Assembly: GCF_900188235.1 (NCBI RefSeq)
Contig: NZ_FZNT01000006.1
Coordinates: forward strand, 124,001 to 188,000
Origin: Lutibacter agarilyticus
GTDB taxonomy: Bacteria > Bacteroidota > Bacteroidia > Flavobacteriales > Flavobacteriaceae
Length of the DNA stretch: 64,000 nucleotides
Direction: 5' to 3'
Under the pieces are notes generated by a model. It did not search any database, was not told where the DNA came from, and was given only the letters and a program-made list of their open reading frames with translations. How positions within the stretch are numbered: position 1 is the stretch's first letter; the number at the start of each line of letters is the position of its first letter. This document shows, piece by piece, positions 42,415 to 51,215 of the stretch. Made by a program: the position numbers and the translations under genes.

Positions 42415-43608
42415 ATGAATTTACACGAATATCAAGGAAAAGAATTACTAAACAGTTTTGGGGTTAGAATTCAGCGAGGAATAGTTGCTGATAACCATAA
42501 AAAAGCAGTAGAAGCTGCAAAACAGCTAGCTACTGAAACCGGAACAGGTTGGTGGGTAGTAAAAGCTCAAATTCACGCAGGTGGTCGAGGAAAAGGCGGT
42601 GGTGTAAAGTTGGCAAAAAGTTTAGCTGAAATTGAAACTATTTCTGAAAATATTATTGGAATGATGTTGGTTACGCCTCAAACTTCTGCTGAAGGTAAAA
42701 AGGTAAATCAAGTTTTAATAGCTGAAGATGTTTATTATCCGGGAGATAATGAACCTGAAGAATACTATATGTCTGTGTTGTTAAATCGTGCAACAGGAAA
42801 AAATATGATTATGTATTCTACCGAAGGAGGTATGGATATTGAAACGGTGGCTGAAAATACACCGCATTTAATTTTTACTGAAGAAATTGATCCATTAATT
42901 GGTATACAGGCTTTTCAAGCACGTAAAATAGCTTTTAATTTAGGTCTTTCAGGTGCAGCTTTAAAAGAGATGATAAAGTTTGTAACTAGTTTATACACTG
43001 CGTATGTAGAATCGGACGCGTCTTTATTTGAAATTAATCCTGTTTTAAAAACATCTGATGATAAAATTTTAGCTGTTGATTCTAAAGTTACGTTAGATGA
43101 TAATGCATTGTACCGTCATAAAGATTTAGCAGCCTTAAGAGATCTTCGCGAAGAAAATGCAATTGAAGTTGAAGCTAACGCTGCAGGTTTAAATTATGTA
43201 GATTTAGATGGAAATGTTGGTTGTATGGTAAACGGAGCTGGTTTGGCAATGAGTACGATGGATTTAATCAAACAATCAGGAGGAGAGCCAGCAAACTTTT
43301 TAGATGTTGGTGGTACAGCCGATGCAAAACGTGTTGAAACTGCATTTAGAATTATTTTAAAAGATGATAATGTGAAAGCAATTTTAGTAAATATTTTTGG
43401 TGGAATTGTACGTTGTGATCGTGTAGCTCAAGGTGTTATTGATGCCTATAGAAATATGGGAGATGCTATAAAAGTGCCAATTATTGTTCGTTTACAAGGT
43501 ACCAATGCTGTTGAGGCAAAACAGTTAATTGATAATAGTGGATTGGATGTGATTTCAGCTACTGAATTTCAAGAAGCTGCTGATAAAGTACAAGAAGTAC
43601 TTGCATAA
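42415..43608 (+). CDS. sucC: Succinyl-CoA synthetase, beta subunit
   Basis: Beta subunit of the citric-acid-cycle enzyme that makes succinate, CoA and a nucleoside triphosphate. The 397 residues have an N-terminal ATP-grasp domain (MNLHEYQGKELLNSFGV, WWVVKAQIHAGGRGKGGGVK, LFEINPVLKT) and a C-terminal CoA-ligase domain (NYVDLDGNVGCMVNGAGLAM, NFLDVGGTADAKRVETAF, VNIFGGIVRCD). Normal length. The alpha subunit gene sucD is not adjacent, which is usual in flavobacteria. Confidence 0.96.
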   Translation: MNLHEYQGKELLNSFGVRIQRGIVADNHKKAVEAAKQLATETGTGWWVVKAQIHAGGRGKGGGVKLAKSLAEIETISENIIGMMLVTPQTSAEGKKVNQVLIAEDVYYPGDNEPEEYYMSVLLNRATGKNMIMYSTEGGMDIETVAENTPHLIFTEEIDPLIGIQAFQARKIAFNLGLSGAALKEMIKFVTSLYTAYVESDASLFEINPVLKTSDDKILAVDSKVTLDDNALYRHKDLAALRDLREENAIEVEANAAGLNYVDLDGNVGCMVNGAGLAMSTMDLIKQSGGEPANFLDVGGTADAKRVETAFRIILKDDNVKAILVNIFGGIVRCDRVAQGVIDAYRNMGDAIKVPIIVRLQGTNAVEAKQLIDNSGLDVISATEFQEAADKVQEVLA

Positions 43609-43624
43609 AATATAATCTAATTAT

Positions 43625-43665
43625 AAAAATGCGTTTTCAAAATTTTGAAATCGCATTTTTTGTTT
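43625..43665 (+). terminator. Rho-independent terminator after sucC
   Basis: AAAAATGCG pairs with CGCATTTTT, with a second inner pairing TTTCAAAATTTTGAAA, then a T-rich run. Confidence 0.85.
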
Positions 43666-43708
43666 TAAAATAAACGCATACAGTTAAAAGTAGCGTAGTG
43701 CAGCAAAT

Positions 43709-43750
43709 AAAAAAAAGGCTAACAATTTATAAATTGTTAGCCTTTTTTTT
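43709..43750 (-). terminator. Rho-independent terminator after the DUF3276 gene
   Basis: AAAAAAAGGCTAACAATTT pairs with AAATTGTTAGCCTTTTTTT around a two-base turn. It directly follows the minus-strand DUF3276 gene and also faces sucC. Confidence 0.9.
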
Positions 43751-43764
43751 ATGATTTTTGAATT

Positions 43765-44130
43765 TTAAATATCTTCAAATTTTACATCAGTAAAATTTTC
43801 TGTACTGGTAACTTCTACCTCTTCAGAAGATCTTTTAAAATCTTTTTGGTGACGTTCAGATATAACTTCTTCACCTTTTTCTTCTAAAATATAATCAGTT
43901 GCAGCTTTCAGCATCTCATTAAATTCTTGAAAATCTTCTTTGTATAAATAAATTTTGTGTTTTTTGTAATGGAAAGATCCATCGTCGTGTGTGAATTTTT
44001 TACTTTCAGTAACTGTTAAGTAATAATCTTCAGCTTTCGTAGCTCTTACATCAAAAAAGTAAGTTCTTCTTCCTGCTCTAAGAACTTGAGAAAAAATCTC
44101 TTCTTGTTCTAAATGTTCGTTGTCGCTCAT
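43765..44130 (-). CDS. DUF3276 / PUR-alpha-like nucleic-acid-binding protein
   Basis: A 121-residue protein of the DUF3276 (PUR) family, whose spirochaete and Bacteroidota members fold like half of eukaryotic Pur-alpha and bind single-stranded nucleic acid. The core is EIFSQVLRAGRRTYFFDVRAT, DYYLTVTESKKF, HYKKHKIYLYKEDFQEFNEML and a final ATDYILEEKG helix, followed by an acidic disordered tail. Likely a cytoplasmic RNA- or DNA-binding regulator; targets are unknown. Single-gene unit with promoter element and terminator. Confidence 0.88.
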   Translation of the reverse strand: MSDNEHLEQEEIFSQVLRAGRRTYFFDVRATKAEDYYLTVTESKKFTHDDGSFHYKKHKIYLYKEDFQEFNEMLKAATDYILEEKGEEVISERHQKDFKRSSEEVEVTSTENFTDVKFEDI

Positions 44131-44173
44131 AATTAACTTTCTATTTTATTAATCTTTTTATTAGATTCTCCCA

Positions 44174-44181
44174 CAAATCTA
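44174..44181 (-). promoter_or_regulatory. Candidate -7 element for the DUF3276 gene
   Basis: The minus strand reads TAGATTTG, matching TAnnTTTG, 43 bases upstream of the start codon. Confidence 0.4.
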
Positions 44182-44209
44182 TAAAAATATTTTGCTTTTT
44201 TAATGTTTT

Positions 44210-45964
44210 TTAGATTTCTTTTTCTAAAAGTTGTTGCTCATATAATTGTTTGTAATAACCGCTTTTATTAACAAGCTCAGAATGTGAACCTTGTTGAATA
44301 ATTTCACCTTTTTCAAGTACAATAATGCTGTCTGCATTTTTAATTGATGAAATTCTATGACTTACAATAATGGTTGTTTTATTTTTGCTAATTTCGTGTA
44401 GATTATTCAGTATAATTTCCTCAGTTTCAGTATCAACAGCTGAAAGGCAGTCGTCAAAAATTAATATTTGAGGATCTTTAATAATGGCTCTAGCAATAGA
44501 AACACGTTGTTTTTGTCCGCCTGATAAAGTAACACCTCTTTCTCCAACATACGTGTTGTATCCTTCTTTAAACTCTACAATATTATGATGTATGTATGCG
44601 TTTTGGGCGGCTGTTTCAATTTTAGCATCTGAAGCATCTTCGTCTCCAAATTTAATATTGTTTTTAATAGTGTCTGAAAATAAAAAAGCTTCTTGTGGTA
44701 CAAAACCAATACTTTGTCTTAAATTATTTAAATTTAATTGTTCAATTGGAATACCATCAATTAAAATTTTTCCTGAATCAACATCATATAATCGAGCAAC
44801 TAAATTAATAATGGTGGATTTTCCAGAGCCTGTATTCCCTAAAATAGCGAGTGTCTTTCCTTGTTCAAGTTTAAAACTAATGTGTTTTAAAGCCGTAATA
44901 TTAGTGTCGTCGTAGGTGAATGAAACATCTTTAAACTCAATACTTCCTTTGATGGTTGAAGGTTTTAAGTTGTTGTTTACAATTTCAGGTTGGTGCTCTA
45001 AAAATTCATTGATACGCTTTTGAGATGCTTCAGCTTGTTGTACAATTGAAGTAACCCACCCCACAACAGCAACTGGCCAGGTAAGCATATTTACATACAT
45101 TATAAATTCAGCAATGGTTCCCAAAGAAATTTCTCCAGCCATATAACGTAAACCACCAATGTAAATTACTAAAATGTTACTCAAACCAATTAATAAAATC
45201 ATTAACGGAAAAAATAGGGCCTGTGCCTTAAATAAGTTAATGTTTTTTTCTTTGGTAACTTCTGAAAGATCTATAAAATCAGTCATTACTTTAGGCTCAA
45301 TTCCATACGATTTTATAATGCTAATCCCTGAAAAAGTTTCTTGAGCATTTGCCGTTAATTTTGATAAATATTGTTGAACAATGGTACTTCTTTTGTTAAT
45401 AACACGACTTAAAACATAAATCGAAATGGATAGAATAGGAAGCGGAAGCAATGTGTAATTTGTGAGCGTTTTGTCAATACTATACATTTTAACAATGGCT
45501 ACAATAAATAATACCAACATATTTATGGAATACATGATTGCGGGTCCAAAGTACATACGAACTTTAGTAACATCCTCGCTAATTCTATTCATTAAATCGC
45601 CTGTTCTATTTTTTTTATAAAAATTAATAGATAAGCGTTGGTATTGCTTATATATTTCATTTTTTAAGTCGAATTCAATCAATCTTGAAGTAACAATAAT
45701 GGTTTGACGCATTAAAAAAGTAAAGAATCCCGAGAGTAAAGCGGCACCTACAATTAATAAAATATTGTAAAGTAAGTCACTTTTTACAAGTGCTAAATCA
45801 GTTATAATTCCGTTTTGATAATCATCGGCAATATCAATTGATTGACTTACAAGTTGTGGTATTTCAAGTGCTAAGTATTTAGAACAAAAGGTGATAAATA
45901 TACCAACAAGCAAGCGGTATTTATATTTTACAAAGTATTTATTTAGGTATTTTAAGGCTTTCAT
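44210..45964 (-). CDS. ABC exporter, fused membrane and ATP-binding domains
   Basis: A 584-residue half-transporter of the MsbA/MdlB type. Six membrane helices fill about 1-310 with an ABC_membrane signature (INFYKKNRTGDLMNRISEDV), and the nucleotide-binding domain follows: Walker A LGNTGSGKSTIINLVARL, Q-loop FVPQEAFLFSDTIK, signature TLSGGQKQRVSIARA, Walker B ILIFDDCLSAVD, and H-loop IIVSHR. It may export lipids, peptides or drugs as a dimer. The start MKALKYLNKYFVKYKYRLL at 45964 is preferred to an in-frame ATG at 46009. Divergent from nusB. Confidence 0.88.
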   Translation of the reverse strand: MKALKYLNKYFVKYKYRLLVGIFITFCSKYLALEIPQLVSQSIDIADDYQNGIITDLALVKSDLLYNILLIVGAALLSGFFTFLMRQTIIVTSRLIEFDLKNEIYKQYQRLSINFYKKNRTGDLMNRISEDVTKVRMYFGPAIMYSINMLVLFIVAIVKMYSIDKTLTNYTLLPLPILSISIYVLSRVINKRSTIVQQYLSKLTANAQETFSGISIIKSYGIEPKVMTDFIDLSEVTKEKNINLFKAQALFFPLMILLIGLSNILVIYIGGLRYMAGEISLGTIAEFIMYVNMLTWPVAVVGWVTSIVQQAEASQKRINEFLEHQPEIVNNNLKPSTIKGSIEFKDVSFTYDDTNITALKHISFKLEQGKTLAILGNTGSGKSTIINLVARLYDVDSGKILIDGIPIEQLNLNNLRQSIGFVPQEAFLFSDTIKNNIKFGDEDASDAKIETAAQNAYIHHNIVEFKEGYNTYVGERGVTLSGGQKQRVSIARAIIKDPQILIFDDCLSAVDTETEEIILNNLHEISKNKTTIIVSHRISSIKNADSIIVLEKGEIIQQGSHSELVNKSGYYKQLYEQQLLEKEI

Positions 45965-46095
45965 AAAGTTGTAGCGAACTTCAAATTTTAATGCACGAAT
46001 ATACAGCAATATAATTTTAATTATACAATTATTAAGATACTTTTAACTTTGTTTAAAAAATTAAAAACAACTAATGAATTGTAACAAAATAATAC

Positions 46096-46103
46096 TATTT
46101 TTG
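46096..46103 (+). promoter_or_regulatory. Candidate -7 element for the nusB operon
   Basis: TATTTTTG matches TAnnTTTG and ends 25 bases before the nusB ATG. A TTG at 46079 is only 14 bases upstream, shorter than the usual spacing. Confidence 0.5.
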
Positions 46104-46128
46104 CAAAGTTAAAAACAAAGTTCTTTAA

Positions 46129-47067
46129 ATGATAAACAGAAGACATATTAGAGTTAAAGTTATGCAATCGGCTTATGCATTGCTGCAATCTAAAAGTGAT
46201 AACCTTGTAAGGGAAGAAAAATTTCTATACCACAGTATAGATAAAATGTACGATTTGTATGCGCTTTTGTTTCGATTGATGGTTGAAGTAAGAGATTTTG
46301 AAAAAAAGCATATCAAAATTTCACAACAAAAGTTTTTAGCGACTCCAGAAGAGAAAAATCCAAATCCAAAATTTATTAATAACCAAGTTTTTGATATTAT
46401 TTCAGAAAGTTCTTCATTAAAAGATTTTGAAGAAACACATAGTTTACATAATTGGAAATTAGATGATGAGTATGTAAAAGAGATTTGGAAATTGACCAAA
46501 GAAAGTGATTTGTATAAGACTTATATGGAGTCTGAAACTTCAAATTTTCAAACGGATAAAGAATTTGTGGTTGCTATGTTCAAAACAATAATAGCTCCGA
46601 ATGATAAATTAGCTGATTATTTTGAAGACAAAACAATTAGTTGGGTTGATGATATTCCTTTTGTAAATACTTGGGTAGTTAAAACATTAAATGGTTTAGC
46701 ACCAACTAAACCACTTCTTTTTGGAAACTTGTATAAAGATGAGGATGATAAAAAGTTTGTAGTTGATTTGTTTAGAAAAGTTGTGTTGAATCATAAAGAA
46801 TTTGAAAAAGATATTGAAGATAAAACACCAAACTGGGATGCAGATAGAATTGCAGAAATTGATATGTTGTTAATAAAAATGGCAATAACTGAATTTTTAA
46901 AATTCCCTTCAATTCCTACAAGGGTTACTATTAATGAATATATTGAGATTTCAAAAGATTATTCAACTAATAAAAGTAGCTATTTTATTAATGGAGTGTT
47001 AGATAAAATTTTAAAAGATTTTACAGCTTCAAAAAGATTGAATAAAATAGGTAGAGGATTGATGTAA
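46129..47067 (+). CDS. nusB: Transcription antitermination factor NusB, long Bacteroidota form
   Basis: NusB with S10 binds boxA RNA in rRNA antitermination. At 312 residues it is about twice the Escherichia coli length: Bacteroidota NusB has an extra N-terminal half (MINRRHIRVKVMQSAYALLQ) before the helical NusB core, seen here from about 150 on (WDADRIAEIDMLLIKMAITE, FPSIPTRVTINEYIEISKDY, SSYFINGVLDKI). It opens a series of same-strand genes for DUF1573, YajC, YbbR and CoaE, an order conserved in flavobacteria. Confidence 0.93.
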   Translation: MINRRHIRVKVMQSAYALLQSKSDNLVREEKFLYHSIDKMYDLYALLFRLMVEVRDFEKKHIKISQQKFLATPEEKNPNPKFINNQVFDIISESSSLKDFEETHSLHNWKLDDEYVKEIWKLTKESDLYKTYMESETSNFQTDKEFVVAMFKTIIAPNDKLADYFEDKTISWVDDIPFVNTWVVKTLNGLAPTKPLLFGNLYKDEDDKKFVVDLFRKVVLNHKEFEKDIEDKTPNWDADRIAEIDMLLIKMAITEFLKFPSIPTRVTINEYIEISKDYSTNKSSYFINGVLDKILKDFTASKRLNKIGRGLM

Positions 47068-47096
47068 TTTTATATTTTTACTAAAATTTTTAAAAA

Positions 47097-47549
47097 ATGA
47101 AAAAACAAATCTTATTTAGTATAGCTTTATTCACTTTAATTTTTACTGCTTGTGAAAAAAAAGCTTCAGCAAAAATTAACACAACAAACATAGAAACCGC
47201 CAAAGAAAGAGATGCTAAGCTTAGTTTAGGCGCACCTATTATAGAGTTTGATCAAAAAGAATACGACTTTGGAACCGTTACAGAAGGTGAAAAAGTACAA
47301 GGCGTTTTTAAAGTAACAAATTCAGGAAAGGTTGATTTAATTATTACAAGTGTAAAACCTTCTTGTGGTTGTACTACTCCAGAATATACAAAAGAAGCAA
47401 TTGCTCCAGGTGCCACCGGTGAAATTAAATTTGAATTTAATTCAGCCAATAGAGTAGGGAAACAAAATAAATCTATTACCGTTAAGTCTAATGCCGAAAA
47501 AAACACGGAAGTTATTCGTTTAAAAGGTACTGTAATAGCAAAAAGTTAA
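47097..47549 (+). CDS. DUF1573 lipoprotein
   Basis: A 150-residue lipoprotein; the lipobox LIFTAC places the lipid on Cys19. The rest is a DUF1573 Ig-like domain (about 45-148): EFDQKEYDFGTVTEGEKVQG, FKVTNSGKVDLIITSVKPSCGCTTPEYTK in shortened view, GATGEIKFEFNSANRVGKQ, SITVKSNAEKNTEVIRLKG. DUF1573 is frequent in Bacteroidota as a periplasmic or surface protein of unknown role; the SCGCT pair is a constant feature. Cotranscribed with nusB and yajC. Confidence 0.88.
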   Translation: MKKQILFSIALFTLIFTACEKKASAKINTTNIETAKERDAKLSLGAPIIEFDQKEYDFGTVTEGEKVQGVFKVTNSGKVDLIITSVKPSCGCTTPEYTKEAIAPGATGEIKFEFNSANRVGKQNKSITVKSNAEKNTEVIRLKGTVIAKS

Positions 47550-47576
47550 TTCAATAATAATAAATTATATAAATAA

Positions 47577-47897
47577 ATGTATACAGCAATTTTTTTACAA
47601 GCAGAAGGATTTTCATTACAAGGTATGTTACCTTTTTTATTAATGTTTGTGGTTATCTATCTTTTTATGATTAGACCTCAAATGAAAAAAGCTAAAAACG
47701 AAAAAAAATTCCAAGCAGAAATAGCTAAAGGAAACAAAATAATTACAACAAGTGGTATTCACGGAAAAATTGTTGACATTGTTGATCACGATAATACGGT
47801 AATTGTTGAAACAGGTGCAGGAAAAATGAAATTTGAACGTTCAGCAATTTCTATGGAGTTAAGTAAAAAATTACAAGCCCCTGTAGAAAAAAAATAA
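47577..47897 (+). CDS. yajC: Preprotein translocase accessory subunit YajC
   Basis: YajC is a small single-span membrane protein copurified with SecDF. The 106 residues have the N-terminal helix (MLPFLLMFVVIYLFMIRPQM), the invariant FMIRPQMKKAK boundary, and the cytoplasmic domain AEIAKGNKIITTSGIHGKIVD with VIVETGAGKMKFERSAI. It is inserted between the DUF1573 and YbbR genes, and a terminator follows. Confidence 0.95.
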   Translation: MYTAIFLQAEGFSLQGMLPFLLMFVVIYLFMIRPQMKKAKNEKKFQAEIAKGNKIITTSGIHGKIVDIVDHDNTVIVETGAGKMKFERSAISMELSKKLQAPVEKK

Positions 47898-47916
47898 GAA
47901 ATTATATTTCTAATTT

Positions 47917-47946
47917 AAAAGTGAGCTAATCGGCTCACTTTTTTTG
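47917..47946 (+). terminator. Rho-independent terminator after yajC
   Basis: AAAAGTGAGC pairs with GCTCACTTTT around a six-base loop, followed by T residues. Confidence 0.9.
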
Positions 47947-47969
47947 TATATTTAAGTTTTATAAATGGT

Positions 47970-48938
47970 ATGAAAACAGCTCAAAAAATTTCAAATTTAA
48001 GGTTAAAAAACAATAGGAAATTTAAAGTTTTTTTATTTTTTTTAATTCTGACATCTATAATTTGGTTGTTAATAGCACTTTCAAAAAATTACACAACTAC
48101 GGCTTTATTTAAGGTTAAATATGCGGGTTTACCAATAGATAAAGTTTTACAAAACACACCAGTTTCAGAACTTGAATTAACAATAAACGCACCTGGTTTT
48201 ACATTGCTTAGGTATAAGGTTGTAAAACATAAAATTACATTCAACTTAAACACTTTAAAAAGCAATAAACAACGAGATTTTTTGTTGCCAAATACGCAGC
48301 TAACCAACTTAAATAAACAACTAATTAGTGAAACAAAAGTATTAAATGTTTTAACAGATACCATTTTTTTAGATCTGGGTAGAAATGTTTCAAAAAAAGT
48401 AGTTGTTCATCCAACTATTGATGTGAAATTTAAATTGGGCTATAATTTTATTGAAAAATTAAATGTGATACCAGATTCTGTACTAGTTACAGGACCTGAA
48501 AAACAACTGGATTCCATTTTAGAAATTTCAACCATTCCGTTGAAACTTACTGAAGTTTATGAAAGTATAGACACAAAACTAAAATTAGTAGTGCCTAGCA
48601 AACATAAAAATTTAATACTATCAACCAATACAGTAAATGTAGTTGGAAGTGTAGATAAATTTACAGAAGGTGTTTTAAAAGTTCCAGTGCAAATTATAAA
48701 TCAACCTGAAAACATAAAAATTAACCCTTTTCCAAAAGAAATTGAAATTATTTATAGGGTTGGTTTGACACATTTTAGTAAAATTAATACGAATAGTGTA
48801 TCTGTAGTATTTGATTACAATCAATATATGAACGATACGCTTGTTCGTTATTTAACACCTGTAATTCAGCAGAAAAGTGAATTTATTCAGTCGTTAAAAG
48901 TGAATCCAACTCAAATTGAGTTTTTAATTCAAAAGTAA
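47970..48938 (+). CDS. YbbR-like domain protein
   Basis: A 322-residue protein with one N-terminal membrane helix (FKVFLFFLILTSIIWLLIAL, about 17-36) and an extracytoplasmic part with YbbR-like repeats (ELTINAPGFTLLRYKV, VVVHPTIDVKFKLGYNFIE, PDSVLVTGPEKQLDSI, LKVPVQIINQPENIKINPFP). In Firmicutes the YbbR protein CdaR regulates cyclic-di-AMP synthesis; here no cdaA is adjacent, so that role is unproven. It is four bases upstream of coaE and certainly cotranscribed with it. Confidence 0.82.
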   Translation: MKTAQKISNLRLKNNRKFKVFLFFLILTSIIWLLIALSKNYTTTALFKVKYAGLPIDKVLQNTPVSELELTINAPGFTLLRYKVVKHKITFNLNTLKSNKQRDFLLPNTQLTNLNKQLISETKVLNVLTDTIFLDLGRNVSKKVVVHPTIDVKFKLGYNFIEKLNVIPDSVLVTGPEKQLDSILEISTIPLKLTEVYESIDTKLKLVVPSKHKNLILSTNTVNVVGSVDKFTEGVLKVPVQIINQPENIKINPFPKEIEIIYRVGLTHFSKINTNSVSVVFDYNQYMNDTLVRYLTPVIQQKSEFIQSLKVNPTQIEFLIQK

Positions 48939-48942
48939 GTAT

Positions 48943-49527
48943 ATGAAAATAGTTGGTTTAACGGGAGGTATTGGAAGCGGTAAAAGCACGGTATTAACTT
49001 ATTTTAAAGAGCTTGGAGCTGCAACTTTTATAGCCGATATTGAAGCTAAACAACTTATGAATACAAATGCTGAACTAATTAAAGAGATTACATTTTTATT
49101 TGGTTCGGAAGCATACAAAAATGGAATACTGAATCGTTCTTATATTTCAGAAATAGTATTTAACAATAAAGCCAAATTAGCCAAATTAAATGCACTCGTT
49201 CATCCTAAAGTGCGGGCACATTTTGAAAATTTCACCAAAACAACTAAAGCTGAAATTGTGATTTATGAAGCAGCCATCTTATTTGAAAGTGGTAGCCATA
49301 ATTTGTGTGATTATGTTATTACGGTTACGGCAGATTTTGAAGAACGGATTAAACGTGTTATGCTTAGAGATCAAACCGATAAGGAGGCTGTTATGCAAAG
49401 AATAAAACATCAATTAAATGATGAGGCTAAAGTGTTAAAATCAGATTTTGTAATTACAAATAACACATTTCAATCAGCAAAAGAACAAGTGAAAACTATT
49501 TTTGAAATATTACTAAAATTAAACTAA
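48943..49527 (+). CDS. coaE: Dephospho-CoA kinase
   Basis: CoaE carries out the last step of CoA synthesis, phosphorylating the 3'-hydroxyl of dephospho-CoA. The 194 residues start MKIVGLTGGIGSGKSTVLTYF with the P-loop at about 8-15, then FIADIEAKQLM with the catalytic aspartate, LVHPKVRAHFENF, IYEAAILFESG, and RVMLRDQTDKEAVMQRIKHQ as the lid. Length and motifs are normal. It is the last gene of the YbbR-CoaE pair. Confidence 0.95.
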   Translation: MKIVGLTGGIGSGKSTVLTYFKELGAATFIADIEAKQLMNTNAELIKEITFLFGSEAYKNGILNRSYISEIVFNNKAKLAKLNALVHPKVRAHFENFTKTTKAEIVIYEAAILFESGSHNLCDYVITVTADFEERIKRVMLRDQTDKEAVMQRIKHQLNDEAKVLKSDFVITNNTFQSAKEQVKTIFEILLKLN

Positions 49528-49535
49528 ATTTGTAG

Positions 49536-49551
49536 ATATTCTTAAGAATAT
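49536..49551. promoter_or_regulatory. 16-base perfect palindrome upstream of the two-component genes
   Basis: ATATTCTTAAGAATAT is exactly self-complementary and lies between coaE and the histidine kinase gene, about 75 bases before its start. It could be a binding site for the response regulator or another dimer. No T-run follows, so it is not a standard terminator. Confidence 0.3.
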
Positions 49552-49626
49552 GTTAAAAAAATAAATTGTTTGTTAATGAACGTTAAAACAAAGCTTTTTT
49601 ACTATTAAAAGTTTAATTTTGAATCA

Positions 49627-51195
49627 ATGGGGAAAAGAATATTTTTGCTGATTATTGTTTTAATGAGTACCGCCTTAATAGGCATTATTTCGGTTCAAGT
49701 ATTTTGGATAAAAAATACAGTTCAAATTACTGAAGAGCAATTTACTGCAAACGTAAGGTTTGTATTGGCAAAGGTTTCAGAAGATATTGGGCAACGAGAA
49801 TTTGATAATTTTTATCAAAAATTTGTTGATAATTATAAAGAAGGTGAACAGGTTGAAAAATCAGATGTTATTAAATTTATTTTTGAAAAAGTAGATACCA
49901 CTAACAACGAACGTTTTACTTTTTCACAAAGTATAATTGAACAAAATTATAAAGTTCCCACCGAGTTCTTTGAAAATGATTCTGTTTACTTTAAAGAAAT
50001 TTTTAGTAAAGAAGAAATTGTAGTTGTAAAAGATCAAAGTTTAGACAATCAAAGCAATCTAGTGAATCCACCCGTTGAACGTATTATAAAAATGGGAAGG
50101 TTTGTAAGAGCTGAAAAAGCAAATATTGAGCCTTTATTTGATGTGTATACTAGTAAATTACCTATTCATAAAAGAGTAAGTAACAACGAGATAATGGTTC
50201 GATTAGATCGTGAGTTGAAAAGAAAAGGTATTGAAACCGATTTTAAATATGGTGTTTATAGTAATGGTTTGGCAACACAATTAAAATCTGGCTATTTTAG
50301 AAAAGAAATCGGTAAAAGTTATATGGTGCCTATGTTTGTAAATGCTGATGGTAAAAGCGATTTTCAGTTGTATGTAACATTTCCTGAGAAAAAGAACTTT
50401 ATATTGTCTTCAATTTCAAAAATTTTAATCTTATCAGTATTTTTTATTGTCATTATTATTTTAGCTTTTGTTACGGCATTGTACCAATTAATACGTCAAA
50501 AACAAATTTCTGAAATTAAAACAGATTTCATAAATAATATGACACACGAGTTTAAAACGCCTATTGCAACCATTAACTTAGCGCTAGATGCCATTAAAAA
50601 TCCTAAAATAATTAATGATAAAGAGAAGGTTGAGCGCTATGTAAAAATGATTCGTGATGAAAATAAACGAATGCACACCCAAGTTGAAAATGTGTTGCGT
50701 ATTTCTAAACTTGAAAAGAATCAATTAGATGTAAGTAAGGAAGTGGTTGACATGCACGATATTATTGAAGAGGCGATTACGCATGTTGAACTGTTAGTAA
50801 AAGATAGAGGAGGTTTTATAGACTTGAAATTAGAAGCAAGTTTAACCGAGGTTTCAGGAAACGAATTCCATTTAAATAATATCATAGTAAATATGCTTGA
50901 TAATGGAATTAAGTATTCCGAAGGAGCTCCAAAAATTAAAGTCATCACTGAAAATACAGAGAAGCATATTGTAATTATGATAAAAGATAAAGGTATTGGA
51001 ATGAATCATAATGTTCAAAAAAATATTTTTAAGAAGTTTTATAGAGAAGAAACAGGAAATATACACAACGTGAAGGGGCATGGTTTAGGACTTTCGTATG
51101 TGAAAAAAATAGTAGAAATTCATCAAGGTGAAGTACACGTTGAAAGTGAAAAAGGAGTAGGAAGCACTTTCATAGTTAAACTTCCTTTGATATAA
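49627..51195 (+). CDS. Sensor histidine kinase (RprX-like)
   Basis: A 522-residue inner-membrane sensor. Helix one (about 5-27) and helix two (about 262-288) bracket a 230-residue periplasmic domain. The dimerisation box is FINNMTHEFKTPIATINLAL with the phosphorylated His307, and the ATPase part shows the N-box NNIIVNMLDNGIKYS, the G1 box IKDKGIGM and the G2 box GHGLGLSYVKKIVEIHQGEV. With the response regulator 20 bases downstream it forms one two-component pair, most like RprX of Bacteroides. The signal is unknown. A TAATTTTG element ends only five bases before the ATG. Confidence 0.9.
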   Translation: MGKRIFLLIIVLMSTALIGIISVQVFWIKNTVQITEEQFTANVRFVLAKVSEDIGQREFDNFYQKFVDNYKEGEQVEKSDVIKFIFEKVDTTNNERFTFSQSIIEQNYKVPTEFFENDSVYFKEIFSKEEIVVVKDQSLDNQSNLVNPPVERIIKMGRFVRAEKANIEPLFDVYTSKLPIHKRVSNNEIMVRLDRELKRKGIETDFKYGVYSNGLATQLKSGYFRKEIGKSYMVPMFVNADGKSDFQLYVTFPEKKNFILSSISKILILSVFFIVIIILAFVTALYQLIRQKQISEIKTDFINNMTHEFKTPIATINLALDAIKNPKIINDKEKVERYVKMIRDENKRMHTQVENVLRISKLEKNQLDVSKEVVDMHDIIEEAITHVELLVKDRGGFIDLKLEASLTEVSGNEFHLNNIIVNMLDNGIKYSEGAPKIKVITENTEKHIVIMIKDKGIGMNHNVQKNIFKKFYREETGNIHNVKGHGLGLSYVKKIVEIHQGEVHVESEKGVGSTFIVKLPLI

Positions 51196-51215
51196 TAAGA
51201 TAACACAAACTATAT

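Noticed and set aside
49536-49551. Terminator after coaE
   Set aside because: The stem is AT-only except for two G-C pairs and the sequence after it is A-rich on the plus strand, so it does not look like a Rho-independent terminator.
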